A stretch of 64,000 nucleotides of DNA, from assembly GCA_014337915.1 (NCBI GenBank), contig QUBU01000012.1, forward strand, positions 29,915 to 93,914, given 5' to 3'. Made by a program: the position numbers and the translations under genes. Positions within the stretch are counted from its first letter, which is position 1, and every line of letters begins with the position of its first letter. The stretch comes from Gammaproteobacteria bacterium (GTDB lineage: Bacteria; Pseudomonadota; Gammaproteobacteria; Steroidobacterales; GCA-2729495). Below the pieces are notes generated by a model, which had not been told where the DNA came from, did not search any database, and saw nothing but the letters and a program-made list of their open reading frames with translations. Positions 43,701-53,331 of the stretch are shown here, piece after piece.

Positions 43701-46559
43701 TCAGCTGGCAAAGACCTGATCCCAGATGGCGCGCACGCGGCCAGCAACGGCAGCCGCCTCCGCGCGCGGCATGAACCCGGGCTGCCCGGCCAGGGCGAGG
43801 TGGTGGAGGCGCTCGCGGTAGCCGCGGTAGGCGTCGGTCAGTTCGGCGGCGACCGCGGTGCTGACCACGCCACTGGCGGCGAGGCCTTCGAGCTGGCGGA
43901 TATTGTCGGACCAGCGCACCAGCTCCGGGTGCCGAGGGGCCTCGCGCAACACCAGGTACTGGACCATGAACTCGATGTCGGTGATGCCCCCGAGGTCGTG
44001 CTTGATGTGGAAGCTTTCCTCGGTGCCCCGGGCCAGTTCCGCGCGCATGCGTTCGCGCATTTCCAGCACGTCCGCCCGCAGCTTGTCCCAGTGCCCGTGG
44101 CCGGTGAGGATCTGGCGGCGTATGGCCTCGAAGGCGGCGAGCACTCCCGCGTCGCCGGCGATGCCCCGGCTGCGCAGCAGCGCCTGGTGCTCCCAGGTCC
44201 AGGCGCTCTCGCGCTGGTAGGCCTCGAAGGCCGCCAGGCTCGACACCAACAGCCCCTTGCGGCCTTCGGGCTGCAGCCGCGTGTCCACCTCGTAGAGGTG
44301 GCCGGCCGTGGTGAGCATGGTGGCGAAGTTGATGATGCGCTTGGCCAGGCGCACGAAGAACACACCGTTCTCCAGTACCCGCTCGCCATCGGTCTGCTGG
44401 GCCTCGCCGGCGGAGTCGTGCAGGAACACCAGGTCGAGGTCCGACGCGTAGCCAAGCTCCAGCCCGCCGAGCTTGCCGTAGGCGATGATGCCGAAGGCCG
44501 CAGCACGGCTCGCGCCATCCACGGTGCAGCGCGGGTGGCCGTGGCGCGCGGTGAGTTCCCGCCAGGCCTGGTCGCAGGCTGCCTGCAGCACCAGCTCCGC
44601 GGTCTCGGTGAGCCGGTCGCTCACCTTCATCAGGGGCAGGACGCCGGAGAGATCGGCCACTGCCACGCGAAACACCGCCGCACGCTGGAAATTGCGCAGT
44701 GCCTCCAGCCAGCGCTCCGGGTCGTCGCTGCCGGCCGCCTCCAGGCGCCGCGCCAGTTCCCCGGCCAGTTCGTCCCGCGTCGGCGGCTCCGCGAACAGCC
44801 GCGGGTCGAGCAGCTCGTCGAGGAGGATGGGATGGTCGGCAATCTGGCGCGCAAGGAAGTCGCTCATCCCGCACATGCCGACCAGCCGGTCGCGCGCCGC
44901 GGGGTTCTCGTTGAGCAGGGCGAAGTAGGCGGAGCGCCGGCCAATCGCTTCGATGACGCTGGCGACCCCGTCCACCGCCAGCAGCGAGTTGCGCTCGCGG
45001 CCGGCGGCCTCCAGCACCGCCGGCAGCAGCGCATCGAGGCGCTGGCGGCCAGGCTCGTCCAGCCGCTGCAGGCTCGAGGCCGCACGCAGCCGGCGCAGCC
45101 GCTCGAGCACCGCCGGCGGATCGGCGAACCCCGCCTCGCGCAGCAGGCCTTCCGCGGCCTCCGGCGCAGCCTCCTCCCGCCACACCTGGCGCAGCTGCCC
45201 GCCCCGGGCGACCTGCCCGCCGCCCTCGCCGCGGAAGACCACGTCGCGGAAGTGGCGGCTGACGGTGTCGCGGTGCTGCGCCAGCTCGGCCTCGACCACC
45301 GACCAGTCCGGCGCTCCCAGTGCCAGCGCCAGGCGCGCGCGATCCAGCGCATCCTCCGGCACCTGGTGGGTCTGCTGGTCACGCAGCGCCTGGATGGCAT
45401 TCTCCAGCCGGCGCAGGAACAGGTAGGCCGCGGTGAGGCCCGCGACCGCCGCCGGCTGCAGGCAGCCGTGGCGGGCCAGCGCCGGCAGCAGCCGCAGGAT
45501 CTCGCGACCGCGCAATCCGGCGACGCTGCCGCCGCGCACCAGCTGGAAGGACTGCACGATGAACTCGATCTCGCGGATGCCGCCCGGGCCGAGCTTGATG
45601 TCAGCCTGGAACTCCTTGCGCTGCACCTCGGCCTCGATCATCGCCTTCATTTCGCGCAGCGAGGCGAACACGCCATAGTCGAGGTAGCGGCGGTAGACGA
45701 AGGGGCGCACCACGTCGTCGTAGAAGTACCCGCTGTCCACCCAGTCGTTGACCACGCGCGCCTTGACGTAGGCGTAGCGCTCCCAGTCGCGGCCGTTCTG
45801 CATCAGGTAGGTTTCCAGCGCCGGCAGCGACACCGCCAGCGGGCCGCTGTTGCCGAAGGGGCGCAGACGCACGTCGACGCGGTAAACGAAGCCGTCGGCC
45901 GTGGTCTGCCCGAGCAGGTTGACCAGCCGCTGGCCCAGCAGGCGGAAATACTCCTCGTTGGCGATCGGCTTCGCACCATCGGTCTCGCCGGCATCGGAGA
46001 ACACGAAGATCAGGTCGACGTCGGAGGAGAAATTGAGCTCATGGCCGCCGAGCTTGCCCATGCCGAGGACACCGAGCCCGCAGGGCTCGCCGCCGTCGAG
46101 GCGCGGGCTGCCATGGCGTGGCCGCAGGGACTCTGCGGCCCAGGCCAGCGCGGCACCGATGCAGGCATCGGCCAGGTCCGACAGGTCACGCAGGGTCTCC
46201 GGCACCGTCGCCCGGGCCTCGACCTCGCGCCACAGGATCCGCAGCAGCTCGCGGTGGCGCAGCCGCCGTAGCCCTGCCATGAACTCCGGCTCCGCCAGTT
46301 CAGGCGTGGCGGTCGCCGCCACCGCGGCTACCAGCTCACCCGCCGCATTCGCACGCCCGATGCGGTCGCCCTCGAGCAGTTCCGCAAGCAGTTCCGGGTA
46401 GCGCTGGAGGATGCCGGCGGCAAACGGGCTGGCGGCGCAGAGGCGGCTGAGCCGTGCTTCGACGCCGGGATCGCGGTGAAGCCCGTCGGGCAACGCCGCC
46501 AGTGCCTGGCGGGCCTCGGCCAGCAACGAATCGGGGACGGGCGGTAGCGTGGCACTCAT
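43701..46559 (-). CDS. glnE: GlnE, glutamine synthetase adenylyltransferase/adenylyl-removing enzyme
   Basis: This is a bifunctional regulator of glutamine synthetase, 952 aa (E. coli 946). Two nucleotidyltransferase domains are visible. The first has [21 protein letters not shown] (residues 165-185), the adenylyl-removing half. The second has the [12 protein letters not shown] motif near 704, the adenylylating half, with the preceding [16 protein letters not shown]-family proteins control both. The ATG at 46559 lies 46 bases after the otsA stop. Confidence 0.96.
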   Translation of the reverse strand: MSATLPPVPDSLLAEARQALAALPDGLHRDPGVEARLSRLCAASPFAAGILQRYPELLAELLEGDRIGRANAAGELVAAVAATATPELAEPEFMAGLRRLRHRELLRILWREVEARATVPETLRDLSDLADACIGAALAWAAESLRPRHGSPRLDGGEPCGLGVLGMGKLGGHELNFSSDVDLIFVFSDAGETDGAKPIANEEYFRLLGQRLVNLLGQTTADGFVYRVDVRLRPFGNSGPLAVSLPALETYLMQNGRDWERYAYVKARVVNDWVDSGYFYDDVVRPFVYRRYLDYGVFASLREMKAMIEAEVQRKEFQADIKLGPGGIREIEFIVQSFQLVRGGSVAGLRGREILRLLPALARHGCLQPAAVAGLTAAYLFLRRLENAIQALRDQQTHQVPEDALDRARLALALGAPDWSVVEAELAQHRDTVSRHFRDVVFRGEGGGQVARGGQLRQVWREEAAPEAAEGLLREAGFADPPAVLERLRRLRAASSLQRLDEPGRQRLDALLPAVLEAAGRERNSLLAVDGVASVIEAIGRRSAYFALLNENPAARDRLVGMCGMSDFLARQIADHPILLDELLDPRLFAEPPTRDELAGELARRLEAAGSDDPERWLEALRNFQRAAVFRVAVADLSGVLPLMKVSDRLTETAELVLQAACDQAWRELTARHGHPRCTVDGASRAAAFGIIAYGKLGGLELGYASDLDLVFLHDSAGEAQQTDGERVLENGVFFVRLAKRIINFATMLTTAGHLYEVDTRLQPEGRKGLLVSSLAAFEAYQRESAWTWEHQALLRSRGIAGDAGVLAAFEAIRRQILTGHGHWDKLRADVLEMRERMRAELARGTEESFHIKHDLGGITDIEFMVQYLVLREAPRHPELVRWSDNIRQLEGLAASGVVSTAVAAELTDAYRGYRERLHHLALAGQPGFMPRAEAAAVAGRVRAIWDQVFAS

Positions 46560-46605
46560 GGGCGCGCATGCTAGCAGCCTGCCGGCCAGTTAATCGCAGG
46601 CATGC

Positions 46606-48126
46606 TCAGCGAATCAGGGGCGCGCCCTCGTTGCCCTCCCCTGGCCCGCGCCGCCGGCGTCGCGGTGGCGGCAGGGCACCCGGCATGCCGGCGACCTCGC
46701 CAGACGGCCGGCCGGACGGCGCAATCGCGGCACGCACGAAGGCATCCACCCACCAGAACACGTCGTGGCGGCGCACGCCGCGTCGCAGGCGACGCATGCG
46801 GGCGCGTCGCTCGGACGCGGGCATGGCACAGGCGGTGGCGATGGCATCGGCCACTGCTGTGACGTCATGGGGGTTTACCAGCAGGGCGGCGCCAGCCATT
46901 GCCGCGGCGGCACCGGCGAACTCGGAGAGCACCAGCACGCAATCCTCATCGGGACTCGCGGCGCAGTATTCCTTGGCGACCAGGTTCATGCCGTCCTTGA
47001 GCGGCGTAATCAGGGCGATCTGCGCGGCACGGTAGTACGACAGCAGGTCATCCGGCGCCAGGTTGCGGAACACGTAGTGGATCGGCACCCAGCCACCCGG
47101 CCGGGTGAAGCGCCCGTTGATGCTGCCCACCAGGTTCTCGATGCGCGCCTTCAGCTCGCGGTAGCGCGGGATGTCCTCGCGGCTAGGCACCACCACCTGT
47201 ACCAGCGTGACCTTTTCCCGCAACTCGGGGTGCCGCTCCAGCGCGAGGCCGAAGGCCTGCAGGCGCTCGGGAATGCCTTTCGTGTAGTCCAGCCGGTCGA
47301 CCCCCAGCACGAGCTGGCGGTCGTGCAGCAGCCGGCGCATGGCTGCCGCCTCCCGTACTACCCCGGGCGCGGCGGCACGCCGGTAGAAATCGTTGTAATC
47401 GATGCCAATCGGGAACCGCCCGGCGCGCAGCTCACGACTGCCCGTGCGCAGGCGCACAAAATGTTCCCCACGGCCGCTGATCTTCACTTCCGGCAGCAGG
47501 TCGCGGACACAGTCGGTGAAGTTGCGCCGGTCACGCGGCGCCTGGAATCCCAGCAGATCGTAGGCCAGCAGCGCGTCGAGCAGTTCGCGCCGCCAGGGCA
47601 GCTTCATGAAAATGTCCGGTGGCGGAAACGGGATATGCAGGAAAAACGCCAGCGGACCGGCAATGCCCATGTCCCGCAGCCCTGCGCCCACCAGCATCAG
47701 CTGGTAGTCGTGGACCCAGACCAGGTCACCCGGCGTGGCGGCCTGCCCCACCTCTGCGGCAAAGCGGCGGTTCACGACACAGTAGGCCTGCCAGTACGAC
47801 GGCTCGAAGCGACAGAGGGAAGTCAGGTCGTGGAACAGCGGCCACAGCACCTCGTTGGAGAAACCGTGGTAGAAGCCGCGGCGCTCCTGCTCGTCAAGGA
47901 ACAGCGGCCGCAGCTCGTAGCCGGCGCGCCGGCCGGCAGCGCAGAGCTCGGCCGCCAGCTGCGCGTCCTGCCCGCAGAAGTCCGCTCCGCCGATCCAGGT
48001 GCCGCCGCGGGCTGCCAGTACCGGTGCCATGGCCGAGACCAGCCCGCCGGACCCCGCCACCAGGCGCGGGACCCCGGCGCGGTCGCGCCGCACCATCCAG
48101 GGCAGACGGTTGGAGACGACGATCAT
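46606..48126 (-). CDS. otsA: Trehalose-6-phosphate synthase
   Basis: OtsA makes trehalose-6-phosphate from UDP-glucose and glucose-6-phosphate. This GT20 enzyme is 506 aa. It begins [15 protein letters not shown], and the loop [23 protein letters not shown] and [16 protein letters not shown] are present. The C-terminal [12 protein letters not shown] site binds UDP. The last about 30 residues form a low-complexity Pro/Arg-rich tail ([13 protein letters not shown]) beyond the usual end. The ATG overlaps the mscS stop by 4 bases, so OtsA is translationally coupled to the channel. Confidence 0.93.
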   Translation of the reverse strand: MIVVSNRLPWMVRRDRAGVPRLVAGSGGLVSAMAPVLAARGGTWIGGADFCGQDAQLAAELCAAGRRAGYELRPLFLDEQERRGFYHGFSNEVLWPLFHDLTSLCRFEPSYWQAYCVVNRRFAAEVGQAATPGDLVWVHDYQLMLVGAGLRDMGIAGPLAFFLHIPFPPPDIFMKLPWRRELLDALLAYDLLGFQAPRDRRNFTDCVRDLLPEVKISGRGEHFVRLRTGSRELRAGRFPIGIDYNDFYRRAAAPGVVREAAAMRRLLHDRQLVLGVDRLDYTKGIPERLQAFGLALERHPELREKVTLVQVVVPSREDIPRYRELKARIENLVGSINGRFTRPGGWVPIHYVFRNLAPDDLLSYYRAAQIALITPLKDGMNLVAKEYCAASPDEDCVLVLSEFAGAAAAMAGAALLVNPHDVTAVADAIATACAMPASERRARMRRLRRGVRRHDVFWWVDAFVRAAIAPSGRPSGEVAGMPGALPPPRRRRRGPGEGNEGAPLIR

Positions 48127-49193
48127 GCAACACCCTGCGGTGGCTGCACCAGGTGGATGGTCCGGGTCGGGTAGGCAAACCCCACGCCAGCCTCGCGCAG
48201 TGCCGCCATGGTCCCGAGAATCACCCGCTGCTGGATGTCCATGAACCGGTTGAAATCCGGATCCAGCACGTAGTACACGGCCTCGAACTCGATGGCCGAG
48301 GCACCGAGCGCCGACAGGTGCGCGCGCTCGAAGCGCACGCTTTCCTCCCGGCTGATGACCGCGCACAGCGTCTCCGGGATGGCCGCTAGCTGCTGCGGAC
48401 CAGTCTCGTAGGCCACCCCGAAGCCGAAGACCACGCGGCGCTCGTACATGCGCTTGTAGTTGCGGATGCGGCTGGCGATCAGGTCGGTGTTGGCCAGCAC
48501 CACGAGCTCGCCCGAGAGGCTGCGCAGGTGCGTGGTCTTCAGGCCCACCCGCTCCACCGTGCCCATGGTGTCACCCATGACGATGAAATCGCCGATGACG
48601 ACCGGCTGGTCCAGGGCAATCGCCAGTGAGGCGAACATGTCCCCGAGGATGTTCTGCGCCGCCAGTGCCACAGCCACACCGCCGATACCGAGGCTCGCCA
48701 CCAGCGCGGTCACGTCCACGCCGGCATTGGCCAGCAGCATCAGCACCACCAGCGACCAGAGCAGCAGGCGCGCAACGAAGGCCAGCACCGTGGTGGTGGT
48801 CGCCGCTCCGGCACGCGCCGGATCACGGTGGCGATCCATGTAACCCTGCAACCAGCCGCCGATGCCGGCGTGCAGCCACAGTCCCGCCTGCAGCAACAGC
48901 ACCACCACCAGCAGGCGGCCCGCGGTGCTGGCCACTCGCGCCGGCAGCGCCAGGGTCAGCGCACCCGCCAGCACACCGCAGCTGAGAATGAACCACGAAC
49001 GTGTGGCACGCAGCGCTGCTGCCAGGCCATCGTCCAGCGCCGCATCCGTTTCCCGGGCCCAGCCGCTCAGCCGGACCCGTGCAAACCGCAGCAGCAGGGC
49101 CAGTGCCAGCGCGGCGAGCAGCGCAATCACCACGGCCGCGGCCCAGCGGCCAGGCGGATTGCCCAGGATGGCAGCCGGCAGCTCGCCGTTCAT
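48123..49193 (-). CDS. MscS-family mechanosensitive ion channel
   Basis: This is a small-conductance tension-gated channel of 356 aa. There are four to five transmembrane segments: about 16-36, 66-86, 90-112 and 136-156, then the pore helix. The pore-lining segment is ALVASLGIGGVAVALAAQNILGDM, with the Ala/Gly packing of MscS TM3. The cytoplasmic beta domain begins VIGDFIVMGDTMGTVERVGLKTT. The ATG overlaps the otsB stop by 4 bases and its stop overlaps otsA by 4 bases. Being embedded between the two trehalose genes suggests coordinated synthesis and release of osmolyte. Confidence 0.92.
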   Translation of the reverse strand: MNGELPAAILGNPPGRWAAAVVIALLAALALALLLRFARVRLSGWARETDAALDDGLAAALRATRSWFILSCGVLAGALTLALPARVASTAGRLLVVVLLLQAGLWLHAGIGGWLQGYMDRHRDPARAGAATTTTVLAFVARLLLWSLVVLMLLANAGVDVTALVASLGIGGVAVALAAQNILGDMFASLAIALDQPVVIGDFIVMGDTMGTVERVGLKTTHLRSLSGELVVLANTDLIASRIRNYKRMYERRVVFGFGVAYETGPQQLAAIPETLCAVISREESVRFERAHLSALGASAIEFEAVYYVLDPDFNRFMDIQQRVILGTMAALREAGVGFAYPTRTIHLVQPPQGVA

Positions 49194-49978
49194 GCGCTCG
49201 CCTGCTGCCAGGCGTGCAGGAAGGTCAGCAGCTCGCCTGGTGGCTTGAGCCAGATGTCGGCCGCGGTCGGACGGTAGTGCGGGCGCACCAGCACCGCAAG
49301 GCCGCGGTGGCGGATGGCGATGAATGCGTCCTCGTCGGTGCTGTCGTCGCCGAGATAGGCTACCGGCAGGCTGTCCGGCGCGTCCGCCAGCACCGCCTCG
49401 ACGACCGCAGCCTTGCTGGTTCCCGAAGCACGCAGTTCGATGCCGCCGTCGAAGTTGCGCCACTCCAGTACGTCTTCCAGCGCCTCTTCGTGGAAGCGCC
49501 GGGAAAGCAGCTCGCGGATGCGCACCACCTGGGTCGATCCTGCGCCGCGCCAGTGGAAGGCAATGCAGCCAGGCTTGGCCTCGCAACGTCCACCTGCCGC
49601 CTCGACATCCGCCGACCACTCATCGGCCAGCGCCAGCGCTCGCGCGGCGAATTCGTCGATGCCGGCGACGAGATACTGGCCATCGGCAAGCAGGTGCTCA
49701 CGCCCGTGGGAGCCCCATGCCTCCGGCTGGCACCGCGTGCCCAGCCAGGGCGGTGAGTCCCGCAGGGACCGGCCGGTGACGATCACCACGCGTGTGCCGC
49801 CCGCCGCCATCAGGGCATCGAGCGCCTCGCTCACGCCCGGGTAGGGTCGCACCGCCCCCGGGTCCAGGGTGAATGGCGCCAGGGTACCGTCGTAGTCGAG
49901 CATGAGGATGCCTCGCCGGCATTGGCCCAGCCTGGCCATGAACATGCCGAGTCGCAGGTTGGGCTTGAGCATCTCCAT
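49190..49978 (-). CDS. otsB: Trehalose-6-phosphate phosphatase
   Basis: OtsB is a HAD-superfamily phosphatase of 262 aa that completes the OtsAB route. Motif I is LMLDYDGTLAPF near residue 27, motif II is VVIVTGRS, and the metal-binding motif is LGDDSTDEDAF near 210. KAAVVEAVL carries the motif III lysine region. It begins 17 bases after the treT stop and overlaps mscS by 4 bases. Confidence 0.94.
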   Translation of the reverse strand: MEMLKPNLRLGMFMARLGQCRRGILMLDYDGTLAPFTLDPGAVRPYPGVSEALDALMAAGGTRVVIVTGRSLRDSPPWLGTRCQPEAWGSHGREHLLADGQYLVAGIDEFAARALALADEWSADVEAAGGRCEAKPGCIAFHWRGAGSTQVVRIRELLSRRFHEEALEDVLEWRNFDGGIELRASGTSKAAVVEAVLADAPDSLPVAYLGDDSTDEDAFIAIRHRGLAVLVRPHYRPTAADIWLKPPGELLTFLHAWQQASA

Positions 49979-49995
49979 GTCGGTGGCGACCCCAC

Positions 49996-51234
49996 TCAGG
50001 CCAGCTCGATGCGATCCATCGCGCCGCGCACCAGAGCATGGATCACCGTCAGGTATTCGCGCAGCTGGCGCGTGATGAGGAAGTTCTGCAGCACATGGCG
50101 ATGGCCGGCCTCGCCCATGCGCCGGCGTTCGTCGCGGTAGTGCAGCAGGTAACGCAACCGCAGTGCGGCGCCTTCCGGACTGCTCACCAGGAACCCGGTC
50201 TGGTGGTCGACCACCTGCAGGCGGATGCCGCCAGTGTCGCCGCCGATCACCGGCCGACCCTTCCAGAGCGACTCGGTCACGGTCAGCCCGAAGCCCTCAC
50301 GGATCGACTTCTGCAACACCACGTCGGCGGCGCGCTGCAGCGCGTTCACAGTGCGGTGCGCTTCGTCGGGCAGCAGCAGTACGTGGACATCGTCGAGCTT
50401 GCGTGCTGCCGCCTGCACCGCTGCCAGCACCAGCTCGCCCTCCGGATCATCAGCCGCCCCGCCGCCGGCGAGCACCAGCTGCAGCCCCGGCACGAATGCG
50501 CGCGCCATGGTGAATGCGCGGATCACTCCGACTGGATCCTTGAAACGATCGAAGCGCGACACCTGCACCGCCAGCGGCCGTTCGCGGTCGATGCCGTAGC
50601 GCTGGCAGCACGCATCGATCTCCTCCGGTGGCAGGTCGATGTTCTTCTGCGCCAGCGGGTCGATGCTCGGCGGAATCAGGAACATCGGATGCGGCAGCTG
50701 CTGTGCGAAATCGGCCAGCGAGAAGATGCTGGCGTCGTGGGCGGCCACCAGTGGCCGCAGGTAGCGCCAGACCGGACGGAACGGGTGGCTGACATCGATG
50801 TGGCAGCGCCAGATCCACTTGCCCCGGCGGCGCGGCACCTGGCTGAGCAGTGCTGCGGGTTGCGGGTCGTGCACGAACACGACATCGGCGGCTTCCAGCA
50901 GCGGGCGCAGGCGCGCCGCATTGTCGGCATTGACCTGCTCGTATGCGGCAAGCTCCTCACCCAGCGTGACATCCTGCCCCTGGAGCGCGTTGTGAAACTG
51001 CTTGGTGCAGCGGTAGAACAGTGGCGTGCCCTCCATCACCTCCCAGCTGGCATCGAGGCCCAGTTCGCCCATCAGCGGCACCATCTGCTCGAGGATCTCG
51101 GCCACGCCGCCACCGCGTCGCGTGGAATTGACATGCACCACCTTCAGTCCGCGCAGCGGTGCCGCCAGCAACTCGAGCTGCCGGGCGACATCGGCACCTG
51201 CCAGGGCCGCGTGATCCGCGAGGAGCGGGCTCAA
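49996..51234 (-). CDS. treT: Trehalose synthase TreT-like GT4 glycosyltransferase
   Basis: TreT makes trehalose directly from nucleotide-glucose and glucose (archaeal and some bacterial examples); trehalose phosphorylase is a close relative and cannot be excluded. The product is 412 aa. The N-terminal VVHVNSTRRGGGVAEIL is a TreT hallmark. IWRCHIDVSHP and PPSIDPLAQKN follow. The C-domain has VSRFDRFKDPVGVI, LAGGGAADDPEG and the IREGFGLTVTESLWKGRPV donor site. The TTG start at 51234 overlaps the DUF5752 stop by 4 bases (TTGA), which supports this unusual start. It gives the cell a second trehalose route beside OtsAB. Confidence 0.85.
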   Translation of the reverse strand: MSPLLADHAALAGADVARQLELLAAPLRGLKVVHVNSTRRGGGVAEILEQMVPLMGELGLDASWEVMEGTPLFYRCTKQFHNALQGQDVTLGEELAAYEQVNADNAARLRPLLEAADVVFVHDPQPAALLSQVPRRRGKWIWRCHIDVSHPFRPVWRYLRPLVAAHDASIFSLADFAQQLPHPMFLIPPSIDPLAQKNIDLPPEEIDACCQRYGIDRERPLAVQVSRFDRFKDPVGVIRAFTMARAFVPGLQLVLAGGGAADDPEGELVLAAVQAAARKLDDVHVLLLPDEAHRTVNALQRAADVVLQKSIREGFGLTVTESLWKGRPVIGGDTGGIRLQVVDHQTGFLVSSPEGAALRLRYLLHYRDERRRMGEAGHRHVLQNFLITRQLREYLTVIHALVRGAMDRIELA

Positions 51235-51917
51235 GCGGGCACCGCCCTGAAGTAGTCACCGACGACTCGTCCCAGCCCGTCGCGCAGCTCGGCCAGCGAG
51301 CTGAAGTACGGATCGATCGCTGCCAGCTGCTGGCACAGGGCGTGATATCGATCGCCGTGCTGCGCCAGCCAGTGACGGAAGTCATCGATACGCACTGGCT
51401 CGCGGCGCCGGGATTCGATGACGTGGAAATAGATGCTTCCCAGCGACATGGCGGGAATTGCTGCCGCGAGATCCTCCGGCCTGGCGATCTGCACACCGGT
51501 ATCGAATACCACCGTCTGGCAGAGGCGGAAGCTGAACTGCTGGTCACGGCGTGCAATGAGGGTTTCGGTCTCTTCGATGCGCTCCTCGACCACATCCACG
51601 AGCTCCTGACGCAGCTGCTCCAGGTCCGCAAAATCCGCGGGGTCGAGCACCGCCAGGCGCTCCGCCAGCTGCTTGTCGTGCAGCGCGTGCCGGGCCCAGA
51701 CGGCAAAGTCGTTATGGAACTCCGTATCGTCCAGCCGCGGGCGCAGCAGGCGCCCCCAGAAATGGAAGTAGATGCTGCCAGCCTCCACGGACTGCAGGCC
51801 ATCACGCAACTCGCGCAGGCTCTGCGCACGCTTTCCAGTGGCGATGGCAACCAGTACGCAGTCGCGCACGGCAAAGGGTCCGGGTGTACCGGCTGCGGCG
51901 ACAGGGGACACAGGCAT
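51231..51917 (-). CDS. DUF5752 family protein
   Basis: This 228-aa protein has an apparently duplicated domain. SIYFHFWGRLLRPRLDDTEF (about residues 48-67) is echoed by SIYFHVIESRRREPVRIDDF (about 160-179), each followed by an LAVLD/LAAIDP helix. DUF5752 proteins are known next to treT-like genes, but their function is not established. The ATG at 51917 (MPVSPVAAAG) lies 10 bases from a perfect inverted repeat. It is the first gene of the DUF5752-treT-otsB-mscS-otsA operon and overlaps treT by 4 bases. A regulatory or scaffold role in trehalose synthesis is only inferred. Confidence 0.78.
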   Translation of the reverse strand: MPVSPVAAAGTPGPFAVRDCVLVAIATGKRAQSLRELRDGLQSVEAGSIYFHFWGRLLRPRLDDTEFHNDFAVWARHALHDKQLAERLAVLDPADFADLEQLRQELVDVVEERIEETETLIARRDQQFSFRLCQTVVFDTGVQIARPEDLAAAIPAMSLGSIYFHVIESRRREPVRIDDFRHWLAQHGDRYHALCQQLAAIDPYFSSLAELRDGLGRVVGDYFRAVPA

Positions 51918-51927
51918 GCACCGAGTG

Positions 51928-51952
51928 TAGGTGCGCAATGCAGATGCACCTA
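51928..51952. promoter_or_regulatory. Perfect TAGGTGC-N11-GCACCTA dyad, likely LysR-type operator
   Basis: TAGGTGC (51928-51934) and GCACCTA (51946-51952) flank exactly 11 bases, the T-N11-A form typical of LysR-type regulators. A further GCACC at 51918-51922 forms a second, overlapping inverted pair with GGTGC at 51930-51934. The dyad lies 11-35 bases upstream of the DUF5752 start and 108 bases from the divergent LysR gene. Confidence 0.65.
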
Positions 51953-52060
51953 GGCCATCACGGCGAAGGCAGCTGTCGAAAAAATCAAACCCTCCGCATG
52001 AGGGATCGGTCTGCGACAATGTCCCGGACAGCCATTGAAGACAGAGAGACCGGGCCAGCG

Positions 52061-52960
52061 ATGTCAACCGGAATGAACTATCGCCATCTGCATCACTTCT
52101 GGATCATCGCCCAGGAAGGCAGTCTCGCCGGAGCGAGCCGCCGCCTCGGCGTGCGGCACTCAACGCTGAGTTCGCAGCTGCGTTCGCTGGAAGCGGCGCT
52201 GGGCGGCCGGCTGCTGCTGCGGCGCCCGCGCGGCGTGCGGCTCACGCCCCGTGGCGAAGTCGTGCGCGGCTATTGCGACCAGATTTTCCGGCTCGGTGGC
52301 GAGTTGCTCGAGGCGGCGCAGGCGCAGGCCGCAACCCCGGGCCGCCTCTGCCTTGGCATGCTGCCCTCGGTATCCCGATCCCTGCTTCACGAGACGCTGC
52401 GCCCGGCGCTGAGCGGCGACAGTGCCATACGCCTCGAAGTGACCGTGGGCGATGCGGGCACGCTGTGCGGCGAGCTGATCTCCGGGCGGTTACACGCCGT
52501 CATGACGGACCGCTTGCCGTTGCGGGCCGCCCGCGGGGACATCCACGCGCATCTCATCGGCCAGTCCCGCATCGGCCTGTACGGCACACGACGGCTCGCC
52601 GAGCGTTACCGCCCCGGGTTCCCCGGTTCGTTGAATGGAGCGCCGGTGCTGCTCCCGGCGACCGGCAGCCTGCGCGAGGCGCTGGCGGCGTGGTTTGCTG
52701 AGGAGGGCATCCGGCCACGGGTAGCTGCGGAAATCGACGACGTGCCGTTGCTCAAGGGCCTGGCCGCCCGCGGCCAGGGGCTGGCACCGATCGGCCGCTG
52801 GCTGGGCGAGGATGCACGCCAGCGCTTCGGACTGCTGCAACTGGGACTGGTGCCCGGCGTCTCTGCACGGTTGTATGTGCTGACACTGGGGCGACGAGTG
52901 CAGCACCCGGCCGTGCAGCAACTGATCGACCGCGGCCGCGAACGACTGGGTAGCCGCTAG
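52061..52960 (+). CDS. NhaR-like LysR family transcriptional regulator
   Basis: This is a 299-aa LysR regulator. It begins MSTGMNYRHLHHFWIIAQEGSL, close to NhaR (which activates the Na+/H+ antiporter gene nhaA and the osmotically controlled osmC in E. coli). The HTH is GASRRLGVRHSTLSSQLRSLE (about 27-47). The effector domain spans about 95-290. ATG at 52061 is chosen; ATG at 52073 (MNYRH) is possible. It is divergent from the trehalose/MscS operon with a 143-base gap that carries a LysR-type dyad. No nhaA is seen nearby, so the osmolyte operon is its most likely target. Confidence 0.85.
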   Translation: MSTGMNYRHLHHFWIIAQEGSLAGASRRLGVRHSTLSSQLRSLEAALGGRLLLRRPRGVRLTPRGEVVRGYCDQIFRLGGELLEAAQAQAATPGRLCLGMLPSVSRSLLHETLRPALSGDSAIRLEVTVGDAGTLCGELISGRLHAVMTDRLPLRAARGDIHAHLIGQSRIGLYGTRRLAERYRPGFPGSLNGAPVLLPATGSLREALAAWFAEEGIRPRVAAEIDDVPLLKGLAARGQGLAPIGRWLGEDARQRFGLLQLGLVPGVSARLYVLTLGRRVQHPAVQQLIDRGRERLGSR

Positions 52961-52968
52961 CGGCCGGT

Positions 52969-53328
52969 TCAGCCGCCCTGGATCGGCGTCTTGCCGCCGG
53001 CGGCATCCACGCTGACGAAGGTGATGGTGGTTTCGAACAGGATCTCGGCTGGATCGGCCGCCATGACCAGCCCATGGGCCCGGACCCGGTAGCGCACCGA
53101 GGTCACGCCGAGGCTCTCGCGCGTCACGGCAAAGCGCAGCACTTCGCCGGAGGAGATGCGGCGCTTGAACTGCACATCCGCCATGGCGATGGTCACGAAG
53201 CGCAGCCCGGGGAACTCCACCGTGGCCGTGATGTAAGCGAACTCGTCGATCCACTGCAGCAGCCAGCCACCGAAGAGAAACCCGTAGTGGTTGATGTGCT
53301 CCGGGAGCACGAGCTTGTGGTGGTCCAT
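52969..53328 (-). CDS. Hotdog-fold acyl-CoA thioesterase
   Basis: This 119-aa single hotdog domain resembles the YciA/acyl-CoA hydrolase class. It has the NHYGFLFGGWLLQWIDEFAYI helix (residues 13-33), with Asp28 as likely catalytic acid, and a VSVDAAGGK strand near the C-terminus. It hydrolyses acyl-CoA; chain length is unknown. The gene follows cysNC by 3 bases on the same strand, which suggests co-transcription with the sulfate-activation genes, though a functional link is not evident. Confidence 0.83.
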   Translation of the reverse strand: MDHHKLVLPEHINHYGFLFGGWLLQWIDEFAYITATVEFPGLRFVTIAMADVQFKRRISSGEVLRFAVTRESLGVTSVRYRVRAHGLVMAADPAEILFETTITFVSVDAAGGKTPIQGG

Positions 53329-53331
53329 GCG

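Noticed and set aside
43800..46271. An 823-codon plus-strand open frame opposite glnE.
   Set aside because: The minus strand encodes GlnE with both nucleotidyltransferase motifs; the opposite frame is a compositional shadow.
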